A stretch of DNA of 25,288 nucleotides, taken from the NCBI GenBank assembly GCA_036005125.1, contig DASYQV010000007.1, positions 1 through 25,288 of the forward strand. The letters run 5' to 3'. The notes beneath the pieces were generated by a model, which saw nothing but the letters and a program-made list of their open reading frames with translations, was not told where the DNA came from and did no database searches. Positions 12,380 to 20,251 of this stretch are shown piece by piece (position 1 is the first letter of the stretch; the number at the start of each line of letters is the position of its first letter). The position numbers were made by a program, and so were the translations under genes. The DNA comes from DASYQV01 sp036005125. Its GTDB lineage: Bacteria; Acidobacteriota; Vicinamibacteria; Vicinamibacterales; UBA2999.

Positions 12380-13429
12380 ATGCGCAAAGTTCTTCTCTTT
12401 CTGCTCCTTTTCTTCCTCGTCCTCGTGGTCGGCTTTGGCGCGTTCGGCAGCATCGTCTGGGGACGGATGAACGAGCCGTTCAAGGGCTACACGGCCGGTG
12501 AGCAATTTGTCGACATCCCGCAGGGGTCGGGCACGCAGGATATCGGTCGCCGGCTCGTGAACGGCGGCGTTGTGCGAGACCTGTTCGTCTTTCGCGCCGC
12601 GCTGTGGTGGAGCGGTCGGGCGCGCCATCTTCAGGCGGGTGAGTACCGGTTCGCGGAGCCGATAAGTGCGATGCAGGTGATCGATCAGATCGCCCGTGGC
12701 GCGGTGTACACGCATCGGATCACCTTTCCCGAAGGGTTGACGATCGTCGAGATGTCGAAGCTGTACGAGTCGAACGGATTCGGGCCCGCAACCGATTTCG
12801 TGACCGCGGCGGGCAACGCCGCCCTCGTGGCCGACATCGACCCCGCCGCCACCGACCTTGAGGGATATCTGTTTCCTGAAACCTACGCGCTTGCCCGGCG
12901 GGCTCCCGCGTCGCAGCTCGTTGCCCTCATGGTCGGGCGTTTCCGCACCGCGTTCCCCGAGACGCTCAGACAGGAGGCGCAGTCACAGGGGTTGACCACC
13001 CGGCAGGTGGTAACGCTCGCGTCGCTCGTCGAGAAGGAGACCGGCAGGCCCGAGGAACGGCCGCTCGTTGCGGCCGTCTATAGAAATCGGTATCGAATCG
13101 GGATGGGGATGCAGGCGGATCCCACCGTCATTTATGCGCTGCAGAAAGCAGGGCGTTACGATGGCAACATCCGCCGTGACGACCTCTACATCGACTCGCC
13201 GTACAACACATACAGATATCCGGGTCTGCCTCCGGGACCCATCGCCTCGCCGGGACAGGCGTCGCTCGAGGCGACCGTGAGAGTGGCCGACGTGACCTAT
13301 CTCTATTTCGTCAGCCGGAACGACGGCAGTCACGCCTTCGCCACGACCCTCGCCGAGCACAACCGCAACGTGCAGAAGTTTCAAATCCTCTATTTCCGCG
13401 AAAAGCGTCTACGCGAACGCGGCCAATAA
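12380..13429 (+). CDS. mltG: Endolytic murein transglycosylase MltG
   Basis: A 349-aa inner-membrane enzyme that cuts nascent glycan strands and sets their length. It starts at ATG 12380; the longer open frame overlaps ruvX. One N-terminal membrane segment (LLFLLLFFLVLVVGFGAF, residues 5-22) is followed by a LysM-like region (about 38-110) and the YceG catalytic domain. The block VTLASLVEKETG places the catalytic glutamate at 218, the same number as in E. coli. Further motifs are MGMQADPTVIYAL, SPYNTYRYPGLPPGPIASPG and YLYFVSRNDGSHAF. It converges with nadK, with only 35 bases between stops. Confidence 0.96.
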   Translation: MRKVLLFLLLFFLVLVVGFGAFGSIVWGRMNEPFKGYTAGEQFVDIPQGSGTQDIGRRLVNGGVVRDLFVFRAALWWSGRARHLQAGEYRFAEPISAMQVIDQIARGAVYTHRITFPEGLTIVEMSKLYESNGFGPATDFVTAAGNAALVADIDPAATDLEGYLFPETYALARRAPASQLVALMVGRFRTAFPETLRQEAQSQGLTTRQVVTLASLVEKETGRPEERPLVAAVYRNRYRIGMGMQADPTVIYALQKAGRYDGNIRRDDLYIDSPYNTYRYPGLPPGPIASPGQASLEATVRVADVTYLYFVSRNDGSHAFATTLAEHNRNVQKFQILYFREKRLRERGQ

Positions 13430-13433
13430 ATGA

Positions 13434-13465
13434 ACAAATATCAAATGGCCAAATATCGAATGGCC
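13434..13465. repeat. 15-bp tandem doublet between mltG and nadK (locus G)
   Basis: CAAATATCAAATGGC is followed at once by CAAATATCGAATGGC, one mismatch in 15. It can also be read as alternating 7- and 8-base units. The doublet fills the gap between the converging genes and reaches the nadK stop codon. Confidence 0.7.
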
Positions 13466-14352
13466 TAACGCTCGCCCCACTTCAGCTTTTCCCGCAACAC
13501 TTCGAAATAGGTGCGCGACGGTGACTTGACGAGCCGGAGCGACCGCTCCGAGCGGCTCACCCGAACGATGTCGCCCCGGCGCAGTGGATAACCGGACTGC
13601 CCGTCGTAGGTGACGATCACTTCGTCCTCGTCGCTGACGTGCGGCTGCACCTCGACGACGTCTGCGGCCGGTATCACGATCGGGCGGTTGGTGAGCGTGT
13701 GTGGAGCTATGGGCGTGATGACGAGTGCCTCGACCTCCGGATGGACGATCGGGCCTCCGGCCGCCAGATTGTACGCAGTCGATCCCGTCGGGCTCGCGAT
13801 GATCAAGCCGTCTGCCTTGACGCGCGTGACGAACCCGCCGCTGACGAGCACCGACAACTCGATCATCCGCGACAGCGCGGCCTTGGTGAAGACCACATCG
13901 TTCAGCACGATGCGGGCATCGACCGGCTCGCCCGATCGAACGGCTTCGGCGCGGAGCATCCGCCGCTCGTCGAACTGGGCGGTGCCGTTCAGCACCGTCT
14001 CGAGCGACTGGTACAGCTCGTCGATCCGGATCTCGGTGAGGAAACCAAGGCTCCCGAAGTTCACGCCCAGAATCGGGATATCTCGTCCCGCCTGGCCGAT
14101 GCGGTCGGCCACCGAGAGCAGCGTGCCGTCGCCACCGAGCACGACGACGAGGTCGACGAGCGCCGGCAAGTCGTCGCGCGGGGCAGCCGACGGATGCGAT
14201 GTCGGCATTCCCGCCAGCGTGGCGGTGCCCGAGTCGTACACGGTTTCAACGCCGCGCTCGGCGAGCCATCGACCGAGCGTGGACAACACGTCGGCGGCGG
14301 CGTGCAGCCGCTGCTTGGCCACGAGGCCGACACGTGTGATTGGAACCGTCAT
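13465..14352 (-). CDS. nadK: NAD kinase
   Basis: Makes NADP from NAD and ATP or polyphosphate. The 295-aa protein has the GGDG motif at 73-76 (VVLGGDGTLLSVAD), the block ILGVNFGSLGFLTEI, LNDVVFTKA in place of the common LNE, and KADGLIIASPTGSTAYNLAAGGPIV for NAD binding. The C-terminal part carries IVIPAADVVEV and TYDGQSGYPLRRGD. Its ATG overlaps the tlyA stop by four bases (ATGA), so translation is probably coupled. It is the last gene of the hsp20-to-nadK operon. Confidence 0.97.
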   Translation of the reverse strand: MTVPITRVGLVAKQRLHAAADVLSTLGRWLAERGVETVYDSGTATLAGMPTSHPSAAPRDDLPALVDLVVVLGGDGTLLSVADRIGQAGRDIPILGVNFGSLGFLTEIRIDELYQSLETVLNGTAQFDERRMLRAEAVRSGEPVDARIVLNDVVFTKAALSRMIELSVLVSGGFVTRVKADGLIIASPTGSTAYNLAAGGPIVHPEVEALVITPIAPHTLTNRPIVIPAADVVEVQPHVSDEDEVIVTYDGQSGYPLRRGDIVRVSRSERSLRLVKSPSRTYFEVLREKLKWGER

Positions 14353-15077
14353 GCCCGCAGATGCAGGAAGAACTCCTGATTGCCCCGGGCGCCGGTGATT
14401 GGAGAGGCCGTCGACGCCACGCGCGTCAATCCTACTCCAGCGGCAGCCGCCGCGACCTCCTCGACAACGCGGACCTGGACGGCAGGGTCTCGAATGATCC
14501 CCTTGCGCACCTCGGCGCGGCCGGCTTCGAACTGCGGCTTGACCAGCGCGACCACGTCCGCCCCCGGTCGCACGACCGGGGGCACCGCGGGCAGAATGTG
14601 GCGCAGCGAGATGAAAGACACGTCGACGACCACCAGATCGACCGGGCCGGGTAGATCGGCGGGTGTGAGGTGGCGCGCGTTGAAGCCTTCGATGAGGACG
14701 ACACGCGGATCGTGCCGAAGTGCCCAGTCGAACTGGCCGTGGCCCACGTCGAGCGCGATCACGCGCGTCGCGCCGCGTTGAAGCAGGACGTCGGTGAAGC
14801 CTCCCGTCGAGGCCCCGATGTCGAGCGCTTCGCGCCCGTCGACCTGAACGCCGAACGTGTCGAGCGCGTGGGCGAGCTTGACGCCTCCACGCCCGACGTA
14901 CGGATGGTCCGGCGCCGCCAGCATCACGTGCGCGTCAGCAGCGATAGCCGTGCCGGCTTTTGTGATCGGCTGACCGTCGACGAGAATCTTGCCTGCGAGA
15001 ATCAGCGCGCGAGCGCGCTCCCGCGAGGGTGCCAGACCCGTGTCGACGAGGAGCTGGTCGAGACGTTTGCGAGACAC
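14349..15077 (-). CDS. tlyA: TlyA-family rRNA 2'-O-methyltransferase
   Basis: Homologue of TlyA, which methylates ribose in 16S and 23S rRNA and affects capreomycin sensitivity in mycobacteria. I choose GTG 15077, giving the usual start SRKRLDQLLVDTGLAPSRERA; a TTG at 15119 would add 14 residues and overlap ispA. Residues 1-60 form an S4 RNA-binding domain. The FtsJ-like SAM domain follows, with ALDIGASTGGFTDVLL (SAM loop), VIALDVGHGQFDWAL, VVDVSFISLRHILP and LVKPQFEAGR. The start lies ten bases after the ispA stop, matching the known ispA-tlyA-nadK order. Confidence 0.93.
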   Translation of the reverse strand: MSRKRLDQLLVDTGLAPSRERARALILAGKILVDGQPITKAGTAIAADAHVMLAAPDHPYVGRGGVKLAHALDTFGVQVDGREALDIGASTGGFTDVLLQRGATRVIALDVGHGQFDWALRHDPRVVLIEGFNARHLTPADLPGPVDLVVVDVSFISLRHILPAVPPVVRPGADVVALVKPQFEAGRAEVRKGIIRDPAVQVRVVEEVAAAAAGVGLTRVASTASPITGARGNQEFFLHLRA

Positions 15078-15087
15078 GAGGTAGCGA

Positions 15088-16020
15088 CTAACTCTGTCTC
15101 TCGAGAATCCACCGCCCAATCTCGATAAGACGCTCGTCCTCGAGCCCGGCGGCGCGCAGGCTCGCTTCGGCGCGTTCGATGCACTCGTGCGCCATGCTGC
15201 GCGAGGCCTCGAGGCCGTAGAGGGCGGGGTAGGTCGGCTTGCCCGTGGCCGCGTCCTTGCCGGCTGTCTTGCCGAGATCGGCGGACGCGCCTTCCACGTC
15301 GAGGATGTCGTCGACGATCTGAAAAGCGAGTCCGAGGTGCGCGGCGCACCGATCGATGGCTGCGATCTGCGAGTCGGTGCCGCCCCCCATGATTCCGCCG
15401 GCCGCCGCCGACGCGCGAATCAGCGCGCCCGTCTTCTTGGCGTGCATGGTGCGGAGCCCGTCGGCGTCGAGCGGCTGGGGCATGCGGCCGGTGGTGTCCG
15501 GCGTGACCGTGGCCAGATCGATGGCCTGGCCGCCCACCATGCCTTCCGCGCCCGCCGCGATCGCGACAACCTCGATGACGCGGATCTTGCGAGCGATCAC
15601 CTCCGCATCGTCGGAGCGCGGCTCGCGGGCGAGCAGCGCAAAGGCCTGCGCCTGCAGCCCGTCACCGGCGAGGATCGCCATGGCCTCGCCCGCGACAACG
15701 TGCAGCGTCGGCCGGCCGCGGCGCATCGTGTCGTTGTCCATGGACGGCAGGTCGTCATGGATCAGGGAGTACGTGTGAATCAGCTCGATGGCGCAAGCCG
15801 CGGGCAGGGCAAGCGCACGCTCACCGCCAACGGCCTCAGCGCTCGCGAGGCACAGCACGGGCCGCAGCCGCTTTCCTCCGGCGGTCACGCTGTAGCGCAT
15901 GGCGTCGGCGACGACGGCTGGACACGCGGGCGGGAAGGGAAGGACCCGTTCGAGCGCCGCTTCGATCTCGGCCTGCCGCGCGCGAAGGTACTCGCTCAGT
16001 CCGTGCGTGCTGAGCGTCAT
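15088..16020 (-). CDS. ispA: Polyprenyl diphosphate synthase (farnesyl/geranylgeranyl type)
   Basis: A trans-isoprenyl diphosphate synthase that condenses IPP with allylic diphosphates, supplying precursors for undecaprenyl phosphate, quinones and other isoprenoids. The 310-aa sequence has GGKRLRPVLCL, the first Asp-rich motif DDLPSMD (89-95, the bacterial type II form with the two-residue insert), GQAIDLA, KTGALIRASA, and the second Asp-rich motif in FQIVDDILDVEG. The residues before the first motif (HTYSLIH) fit a short-chain C15/C20 product, but length specificity cannot be fixed by eye. The ATG overlaps the xseB stop by four bases. Confidence 0.93.
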   Translation of the reverse strand: MTLSTHGLSEYLRARQAEIEAALERVLPFPPACPAVVADAMRYSVTAGGKRLRPVLCLASAEAVGGERALALPAACAIELIHTYSLIHDDLPSMDNDTMRRGRPTLHVVAGEAMAILAGDGLQAQAFALLAREPRSDDAEVIARKIRVIEVVAIAAGAEGMVGGQAIDLATVTPDTTGRMPQPLDADGLRTMHAKKTGALIRASAAAGGIMGGGTDSQIAAIDRCAAHLGLAFQIVDDILDVEGASADLGKTAGKDAATGKPTYPALYGLEASRSMAHECIERAEASLRAAGLEDERLIEIGRWILERQS

Positions 16021-16280
16021 CGACGTCGCTCGTTTTCGACATTCCCCTCGGCGTCGGCTCCGAGCGTGGCCGACGCGGGTTTCAGCTCGCCCCGCTCGTT
16101 CAGGATCTCGATGCGGTGCTCGGCTTCCTCCAGCCGCGCGTGACAGAAGCGCGAGAGGTGCACGCCACGCTCGTAGAGCTGCAGCGAGGTTTCGAGCGGA
16201 AGGTCGCCTTCCTCGAGCTTCCTGACGATGGTCTCGAGCTCCGCGATAGCTGTTTCGAAATCCTTGATGGTGGGGTCCAT
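16017..16280 (-). CDS. xseB: Exodeoxyribonuclease VII small subunit
   Basis: An 87-aa helical protein that forms the arms of exonuclease VII with XseA; the enzyme degrades single-stranded DNA. The signature IAELETIVRKLEEGDLPLETSLQLYERGVHLSRFC and the following ARLEEAEHRIEIL helix are complete. A short polar tail follows. It lies 101 bases after xseA, unlike the other junctions of this operon, because a heptad repeat occupies the gap. AGGA directly precedes the ATG. Confidence 0.95.
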   Translation of the reverse strand: MDPTIKDFETAIAELETIVRKLEEGDLPLETSLQLYERGVHLSRFCHARLEEAEHRIEILNERGELKPASATLGADAEGNVENERRR

Positions 16281-16284
16281 TCCT

Positions 16285-16393
16285 GATTCTTGATTCGTGA
16301 TTCGTGATTCGTGATTCGTGATTCGTGATGCGCGGGTTGATGAGTTACGCCGTCAAATCAAGAATCACGAATAATCACGAATCATGAATCACC
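16285..16393. repeat. Heptad inverted repeat locus H (xseA-xseB junction)
   Basis: From 16285 the units are GATTCTT, then five GATTCGT copies (16292-16326), then GATG. After a spacer of about 25 bases a block in the opposite sense (16355-16393) carries AAATCAA, GAATCAC, GAATAATCAC, GAATCAT, GAATCACC. It is the cleanest tandem array in the window. The last xseA codons (Gly-Asp-Ser-stop) lie inside the second block. Confidence 0.9.
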
Positions 16394-17794
16394 AATGACC
16401 TTGCAGTCCAGCTCCCCGCGCTCGAGCGTCACGTGAACGCGGTCGCCGGGGGCAACGCTCGCGGCATCGCGGACGATGGCCGTGCGGTCCGCGTTCCAGC
16501 ACACTGCGTACCCCCGCGCGAGCACGCCGAGCGGGCTCAGGCTCTCGAGCCGCGCGGCGGCGCCGCGGAGCCGCGCGTCGGCGCCGTGAACGCTGCGGGT
16601 AACGGCCGTTCCAAGTCGCCCCTCCGCCGCGACCAGGCGCGTGCGCACCTGCTGGAGTCGGCGCCTGAGGTCGAAGGTTTCGAGCAGCCGGCGAAGCGAC
16701 TGATAGGCACGTTCGCGCCGCGCGAGGCTGGCCCATCCGGCGCCGCGCAGCGCATGAGTGAGTTCCGCGACATGCCGCGCGCGCAGGGCGACGCGGCCGC
16801 GGAACCCCGCGAAGCCCGGCCGTGCCTCGAGCGCGTGAAGCCGCGAGTCCAGCCGGCGGATGCGTGCGGCCGTCGCCGATGCGGTCCTCTGCGCAAGCCG
16901 ATCGATGCGCGCGCAGAAATCATCCTTGCGCGCCACCACCATTTCCGCCGCGGCCGATGGCGTCGGCGCGCGGACGTCGGCAACGAAGTCGGCAATCGTG
17001 ACGTCGGTCTCGTGGCCCACCGCGGAGATCGTCGGGACGGGACAGCCGGCAATCGCGCGCGCCACGACTTCCTGGTTGAACGTCCAGAGGTCCTCAATCG
17101 AGCCGCCACCCCGGCCGACGATCACGACGTCCACGCCCTTGACCCTGCCGATCGCCCTGACGGCCCGGGCCACGTCCATCGCCGAACCCTCGCCCTGCAC
17201 GCGCGCGGGCCGGATGATGATGTGCGCGTTCGCATACCGGCCGCGCAGCACCTTGATGATGTCGCGAATGGCGGCGCCGTCGAGCGATGTCACCACGCCG
17301 ATCTTGCGGGGCAGGGACGGAAGCGGACGCTTGCGGCGCGCGTCGAACAGGCCTTCGGCCGCGAGCCGCTGCTTGAGCTGTTCGAAAGCGAGCTGCAGCG
17401 CGCCGAGCCCCTCCGGTTCGAGGTGCTCGCAGACGAGCTGATACTCACCCTTCGGGTCGTAGAGGCTGATCCGCCCGCGCGCCACGACGCGCAGCCCGTC
17501 TTCGGGCTTGAAGCGCAGATAGCGGTATGCCGAGCGGAACATCACGCCTTTGATCTGCGCCCCTCGGTCCTTCAACGTGAAGTACAGGTGGCCGGTGTTC
17601 CACAGCTTGCAGTTCGACAGCTCCCCTTCGACCCAGAGCTCGGCGAACGCTTCCTCGAGCAGCATGCGGATGCGCCCGGTGAGCTCGGAGACCGTGAGCA
17701 CCCGCCTGGCCGCAGGCGCGGGGACGGATTCTGGCGGTGCCGGCGTCGGCTCCGGCTCCGGTGCCTCGAAGGGCAGATCGAAGAAAGAGCTCAT
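16382..17794 (-). CDS. xseA: Exodeoxyribonuclease VII large subunit
   Basis: Catalytic subunit of exonuclease VII, 470 aa. An N-terminal extension of ~30 residues is rich in Pro, Glu and Ala and looks disordered. It is followed by the OB fold (about 33-130, LTVSELTGRIRMLLEEAF and LWVEGELSNCKLWNTGHLYF). The catalytic domain contains KIGVVTSLDGAAIRDIIKVL, DVVIVGRGGGSIEDLWTFN and PTISAVGHETDVTIADFVAD, all expected. A long helical region and a small C-terminal beta domain (GDRVHVTLERGELDCKV) finish the protein. The ATG overlaps the ymdB stop by four bases. The final three codons and the stop are part of the downstream repeat. Confidence 0.97.
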   Translation of the reverse strand: MSSFFDLPFEAPEPEPTPAPPESVPAPAARRVLTVSELTGRIRMLLEEAFAELWVEGELSNCKLWNTGHLYFTLKDRGAQIKGVMFRSAYRYLRFKPEDGLRVVARGRISLYDPKGEYQLVCEHLEPEGLGALQLAFEQLKQRLAAEGLFDARRKRPLPSLPRKIGVVTSLDGAAIRDIIKVLRGRYANAHIIIRPARVQGEGSAMDVARAVRAIGRVKGVDVVIVGRGGGSIEDLWTFNQEVVARAIAGCPVPTISAVGHETDVTIADFVADVRAPTPSAAAEMVVARKDDFCARIDRLAQRTASATAARIRRLDSRLHALEARPGFAGFRGRVALRARHVAELTHALRGAGWASLARRERAYQSLRRLLETFDLRRRLQQVRTRLVAAEGRLGTAVTRSVHGADARLRGAAARLESLSPLGVLARGYAVCWNADRTAIVRDAASVAPGDRVHVTLERGELDCKVIGDS

Positions 17795-18621
17795 CGGTCT
17801 ACCGCGACGGGGCGCGCGTCGGTGGGCAGGCGTTCGAGATCCTGGGCCGAGTAACTGATGCGCAGGATCGACCGCGCGCGGCCGGTCGTCTCGTCGGCAT
17901 CGATCACCACGCCGTTCAGTCGAGGGTTCCCGGTGGCCGGCTCGAACCGCGACGGCATGCCGTTCAGAAAACGCGCGAGTGCCGGCTCACGTTCCATCCC
18001 GATGATCGAGTCGTGCGGACCGGTCATCCCGACATCCGTGATGTAAGCGGTTCCGTTCGGCAGCACGCGCTCGTCGGCGGTCTGTACGTGCGTGTGCGTT
18101 CCGAACATCGCGGTCACCCTGCCGTCGAGATGCCAGCCCATCGCGATTTTCTCGCTCGTCGCCTCGGCGTGGAAGTCGACGATGACGATCTTCGTCCGAC
18201 CGCGCATCGCCTCGATCTCGCGCAGCACGGACGCGAACGGGTCGTCGATGTTCAGCATGAAAACGCGTCCCATCACGTTGATCACGCCCACCGCGCGGCC
18301 GTCTCCGGTTCGCGCCACGTAGCCGCCGCGGCCGGGCACGCCAGCCGGATAGTTTGCCGGACGCAGCAGGCGAGCTTCCGCACCGATGTACTCGATCGCC
18401 TCCTTCTTGTCCCAGATGTGATTGCCGGAGGTCATGACATCGACGCCCCACTCGAGCAGCGCGTCGCCAAGGTCCCGTGTGATGCCAAAGCCGGCCGCCA
18501 CGTTCTCGGCGTTGGCGATCACGAAGTCGGCGCCATGACAATCGATCAGCCCGCGCAGGCCGCGGCGCACGAGCTCGCGACCGGGCCTGCCAACGATGTC
18601 TCCGATGACCAGAATCTTCAT
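17791..18621 (-). CDS. ymdB: YmdB-type metallophosphoesterase (TIGR00282 family)
   Basis: A 276-aa cytoplasmic phosphodiesterase of the family that includes B. subtilis YmdB, which hydrolyses cyclic nucleotides in vitro and affects biofilm and sporulation decisions. The metal ligands are all visible: Asp8 in MKILVIGDIVG, Glu39-Asn40 in NAENVAAG, Asn67-His68 in TSGNHIWD, His151 in VDFHAEATSEK, and His176/His178 in FGTHTHVQTADE. ITDVGMTGPHDSIIGM is a typical family block. Four-base overlaps connect it to the hsp20 gene upstream and xseA downstream. The natural substrate here is unknown. Confidence 0.94.
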   Translation of the reverse strand: MKILVIGDIVGRPGRELVRRGLRGLIDCHGADFVIANAENVAAGFGITRDLGDALLEWGVDVMTSGNHIWDKKEAIEYIGAEARLLRPANYPAGVPGRGGYVARTGDGRAVGVINVMGRVFMLNIDDPFASVLREIEAMRGRTKIVIVDFHAEATSEKIAMGWHLDGRVTAMFGTHTHVQTADERVLPNGTAYITDVGMTGPHDSIIGMEREPALARFLNGMPSRFEPATGNPRLNGVVIDADETTGRARSILRISYSAQDLERLPTDARPVAVDR

Positions 18622-19088
18622 GGGCCTGGCTCGGATTGGCCGGGGTCCACGGCAATGACATGGGCGCGGCCACGCCGGTCGGCCCTCTTGGGCAGCACGA
18701 TCGTCAGCTCGCCGGCGGCGATAGCCGCGCGGCCGGCCGCGACGTCGAATGCGCCCTTCAAACGCACGGCACGTGCGAAACGGCCGAACTCACGCTCCAC
18801 GAGGTGGAACGCCTGGTCGTGACTTGCGGCCGGCGGCGCCTTCTCCCCGGCCACAATCAGCACGTCGTCTCGGAAGAGGACCCGAAGCGCCTGAGGCGCG
18901 ACGCCGCAGACGTCGATGACAATTTCAACAGCCCTTTCCGTCTCGATGACGTCGAGCGGCGGATGGCATTCACCAGACGATGCACGATGCTCCCGGGGAA
19001 GACTCGCCGCAAGGTCGTCGAACAGGCGCCTGATGTCATCGGCGAGCTCAGGAGCCTCGGCGGAGGGAATGAAGGTGAACTGCGCCAC
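18618..19088 (-). CDS. Small heat-shock protein (Hsp20/alpha-crystallin domain)
   Basis: A 156-aa protein with an alpha-crystallin domain in its middle: PPLDVIETERAVEIVIDVCGV, LRVLFRDDVLIVAGEK, FHLVEREFGRFARAVRL, and the closing strand AAGELTIVLPKR. The N-terminal ~45 residues are helical and acidic. The start is GTG 19088. As an ATP-independent holdase it would keep unfolded proteins soluble. It differs strongly from the second Hsp20 at 22.2 kb, so it is not a recent duplicate. As first gene of the ymdB-xse-ispA-tlyA-nadK run, with a 4-base overlap to ymdB, it may bring heat control to the operon. No promoter is clear in the 119-base divergent gap. Confidence 0.87.
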   Translation of the reverse strand: MAQFTFIPSAEAPELADDIRRLFDDLAASLPREHRASSGECHPPLDVIETERAVEIVIDVCGVAPQALRVLFRDDVLIVAGEKAPPAASHDQAFHLVEREFGRFARAVRLKGAFDVAAGRAAIAAGELTIVLPKRADRRGRAHVIAVDPGQSEPGP

Positions 19089-19207
19089 TGGGCTATGTTC
19101 TCACACGTTTCGGTTCCGCACGTCGGTTTCGCACTCATGCAGCTCAGCGCGCAGCGGGGCGGACATTGCCGTGTACACTCAGCGTTCCACCCGCGCGATT
19201 CAGGGAG

Positions 19208-20119
19208 ATGACACCGGAATTCACGCGACGTATTGCGGTGCTCGCGTCGGACCGGGAATCTGGCGCCTCCGAGATTCTCGACGAGGCCCTCGCAATCCTC
19301 GCCAATGCGCTGGCGAGCGGCGCCGATCTGATCCCCATCGCGCGCGGCCTGTGCCTCGCGCAGCCCACGATGGCGCCGATCTGGAACGCCACGCTCGCGG
19401 CGCTTGCCGGACGGGACGATCCGGAGCGGTTCACCCGCTTCACACAGCGCGTCGCACGTGCGCCGGACGCGTTGGCCCGTTTCGCGCTGGAATGCTTCAG
19501 CGACGCTGAGGCGATGGACCAGCCAGGCAATGGTAGACGCGCAGCGCCCCTGCGGCTCGTGACGATCTCGTTCAGTCGGTCGGTTGCGCGTGTGCTCGAG
19601 GTGCTCGGGCAGACCCGTTCGCTCCGCGTCGCCTGCAGCGAGGGACGGCCCGCGCTCGAGGGCCGGCGGCTCGCGACGCGTCTGGCCGAAGTGGGCGTTC
19701 CGGTGACCTGCTTTACCGACGCCGCCATCGGACACGCGCTCGGCGGCGCCGACGCGGTGCTCGTGGGCGCCGATGCGGTCGCAGCCGAGTGGTTCCTGAA
19801 CAAGAGCGGCACGCGCATGCTGGCGGCGACCGCGGCTCAGGAAGGCGTCCCGCTTTATGTGCTCGCGAGCCGCGACAAGTTCGTGTCCCACACGATCGCG
19901 AACCGACTCGCTGGTCGTGAAGGAAGCTCCGCCGAAGTGTGGCAAGGGGCTCCCGCAGGGGTCGCCGTACGCAACCCGTACTTCGAATCAACACCCCTCG
20001 ACCTTGTCACCGCCATCATCACGGACGCAGGCGTCCTGGGGGCCGCCCTGGCTCCCGAAGTCTGCGCGTCGATGGAGGAGCAGGCCTCAGCTGGGTTGAT
20101 AGCTCAGCTACACCTTTAA
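19208..20119 (+). CDS. eIF2B alpha/beta/delta-like (IF-2B superfamily) protein
   Basis: A 303-aa protein of the fold shared by eIF2B regulatory subunits, MtnA and ribose-1,5-bisphosphate isomerase. The start is ATG 19208 with GGGAG just before it. The N-terminal ~110 residues are helical. Family blocks follow: VTISFSRSVARVLEVLG, SEGRPALEGRRLATRLAE, VTCFTDAAIGHALGGADAVLVGADAV, NKSGTRMLAATAAQEGVPLYVLASRDKF. The acidic GAD site is kept, but where the isomerases have the catalytic Cys (a THC-type block before the RxVxxVL helix) this protein has ISFSRSV, so the MtnA reaction seems unlikely. It may bind a sugar phosphate or nucleotide. The gene is divergent from hsp20 and upstream of dnaK. Confidence 0.85.
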   Translation: MTPEFTRRIAVLASDRESGASEILDEALAILANALASGADLIPIARGLCLAQPTMAPIWNATLAALAGRDDPERFTRFTQRVARAPDALARFALECFSDAEAMDQPGNGRRAAPLRLVTISFSRSVARVLEVLGQTRSLRVACSEGRPALEGRRLATRLAEVGVPVTCFTDAAIGHALGGADAVLVGADAVAAEWFLNKSGTRMLAATAAQEGVPLYVLASRDKFVSHTIANRLAGREGSSAEVWQGAPAGVAVRNPYFESTPLDLVTAIITDAGVLGAALAPEVCASMEEQASAGLIAQLHL

Positions 20120-20199
20120 ATCTGGAGCTGGACGGTCGAGGAAATGGCCGAGTCGTGAACCGTGCCAAAATATGAGTTATAAACACTAAAATAAGATGC

Positions 20200-20227
20200 T
20201 TGATATACACTAATGGTCTGGTAACAT
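20200..20227 (+). promoter_or_regulatory. Putative promoter of dnaK
   Basis: TTGATA (20200-20205) and TAACAT (20222-20227) are separated by 16 bases within an AT-rich patch of the 132-base gap. The -35 part reads CTTGATA, which also resembles the CTTGAAA box of heat-shock sigma32, but no CCCCAT-type -10 follows, so housekeeping use is equally possible. No CIRCE element is present. GGAGCGAG lies eight bases before the dnaK ATG. Confidence 0.5.
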
Positions 20228-20251
20228 ATCGAGGTCGGAGCGAGAACAAAG

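Noticed and set aside
16285..16393. CRISPR array
   Set aside because: Units are 7 bases, contiguous, without unique spacers, and no cas genes are present.
20120..20251. CIRCE operator upstream of dnaK
   Set aside because: No TTAGCACTC-N9-GAGTGCTAA-type inverted repeat is present.
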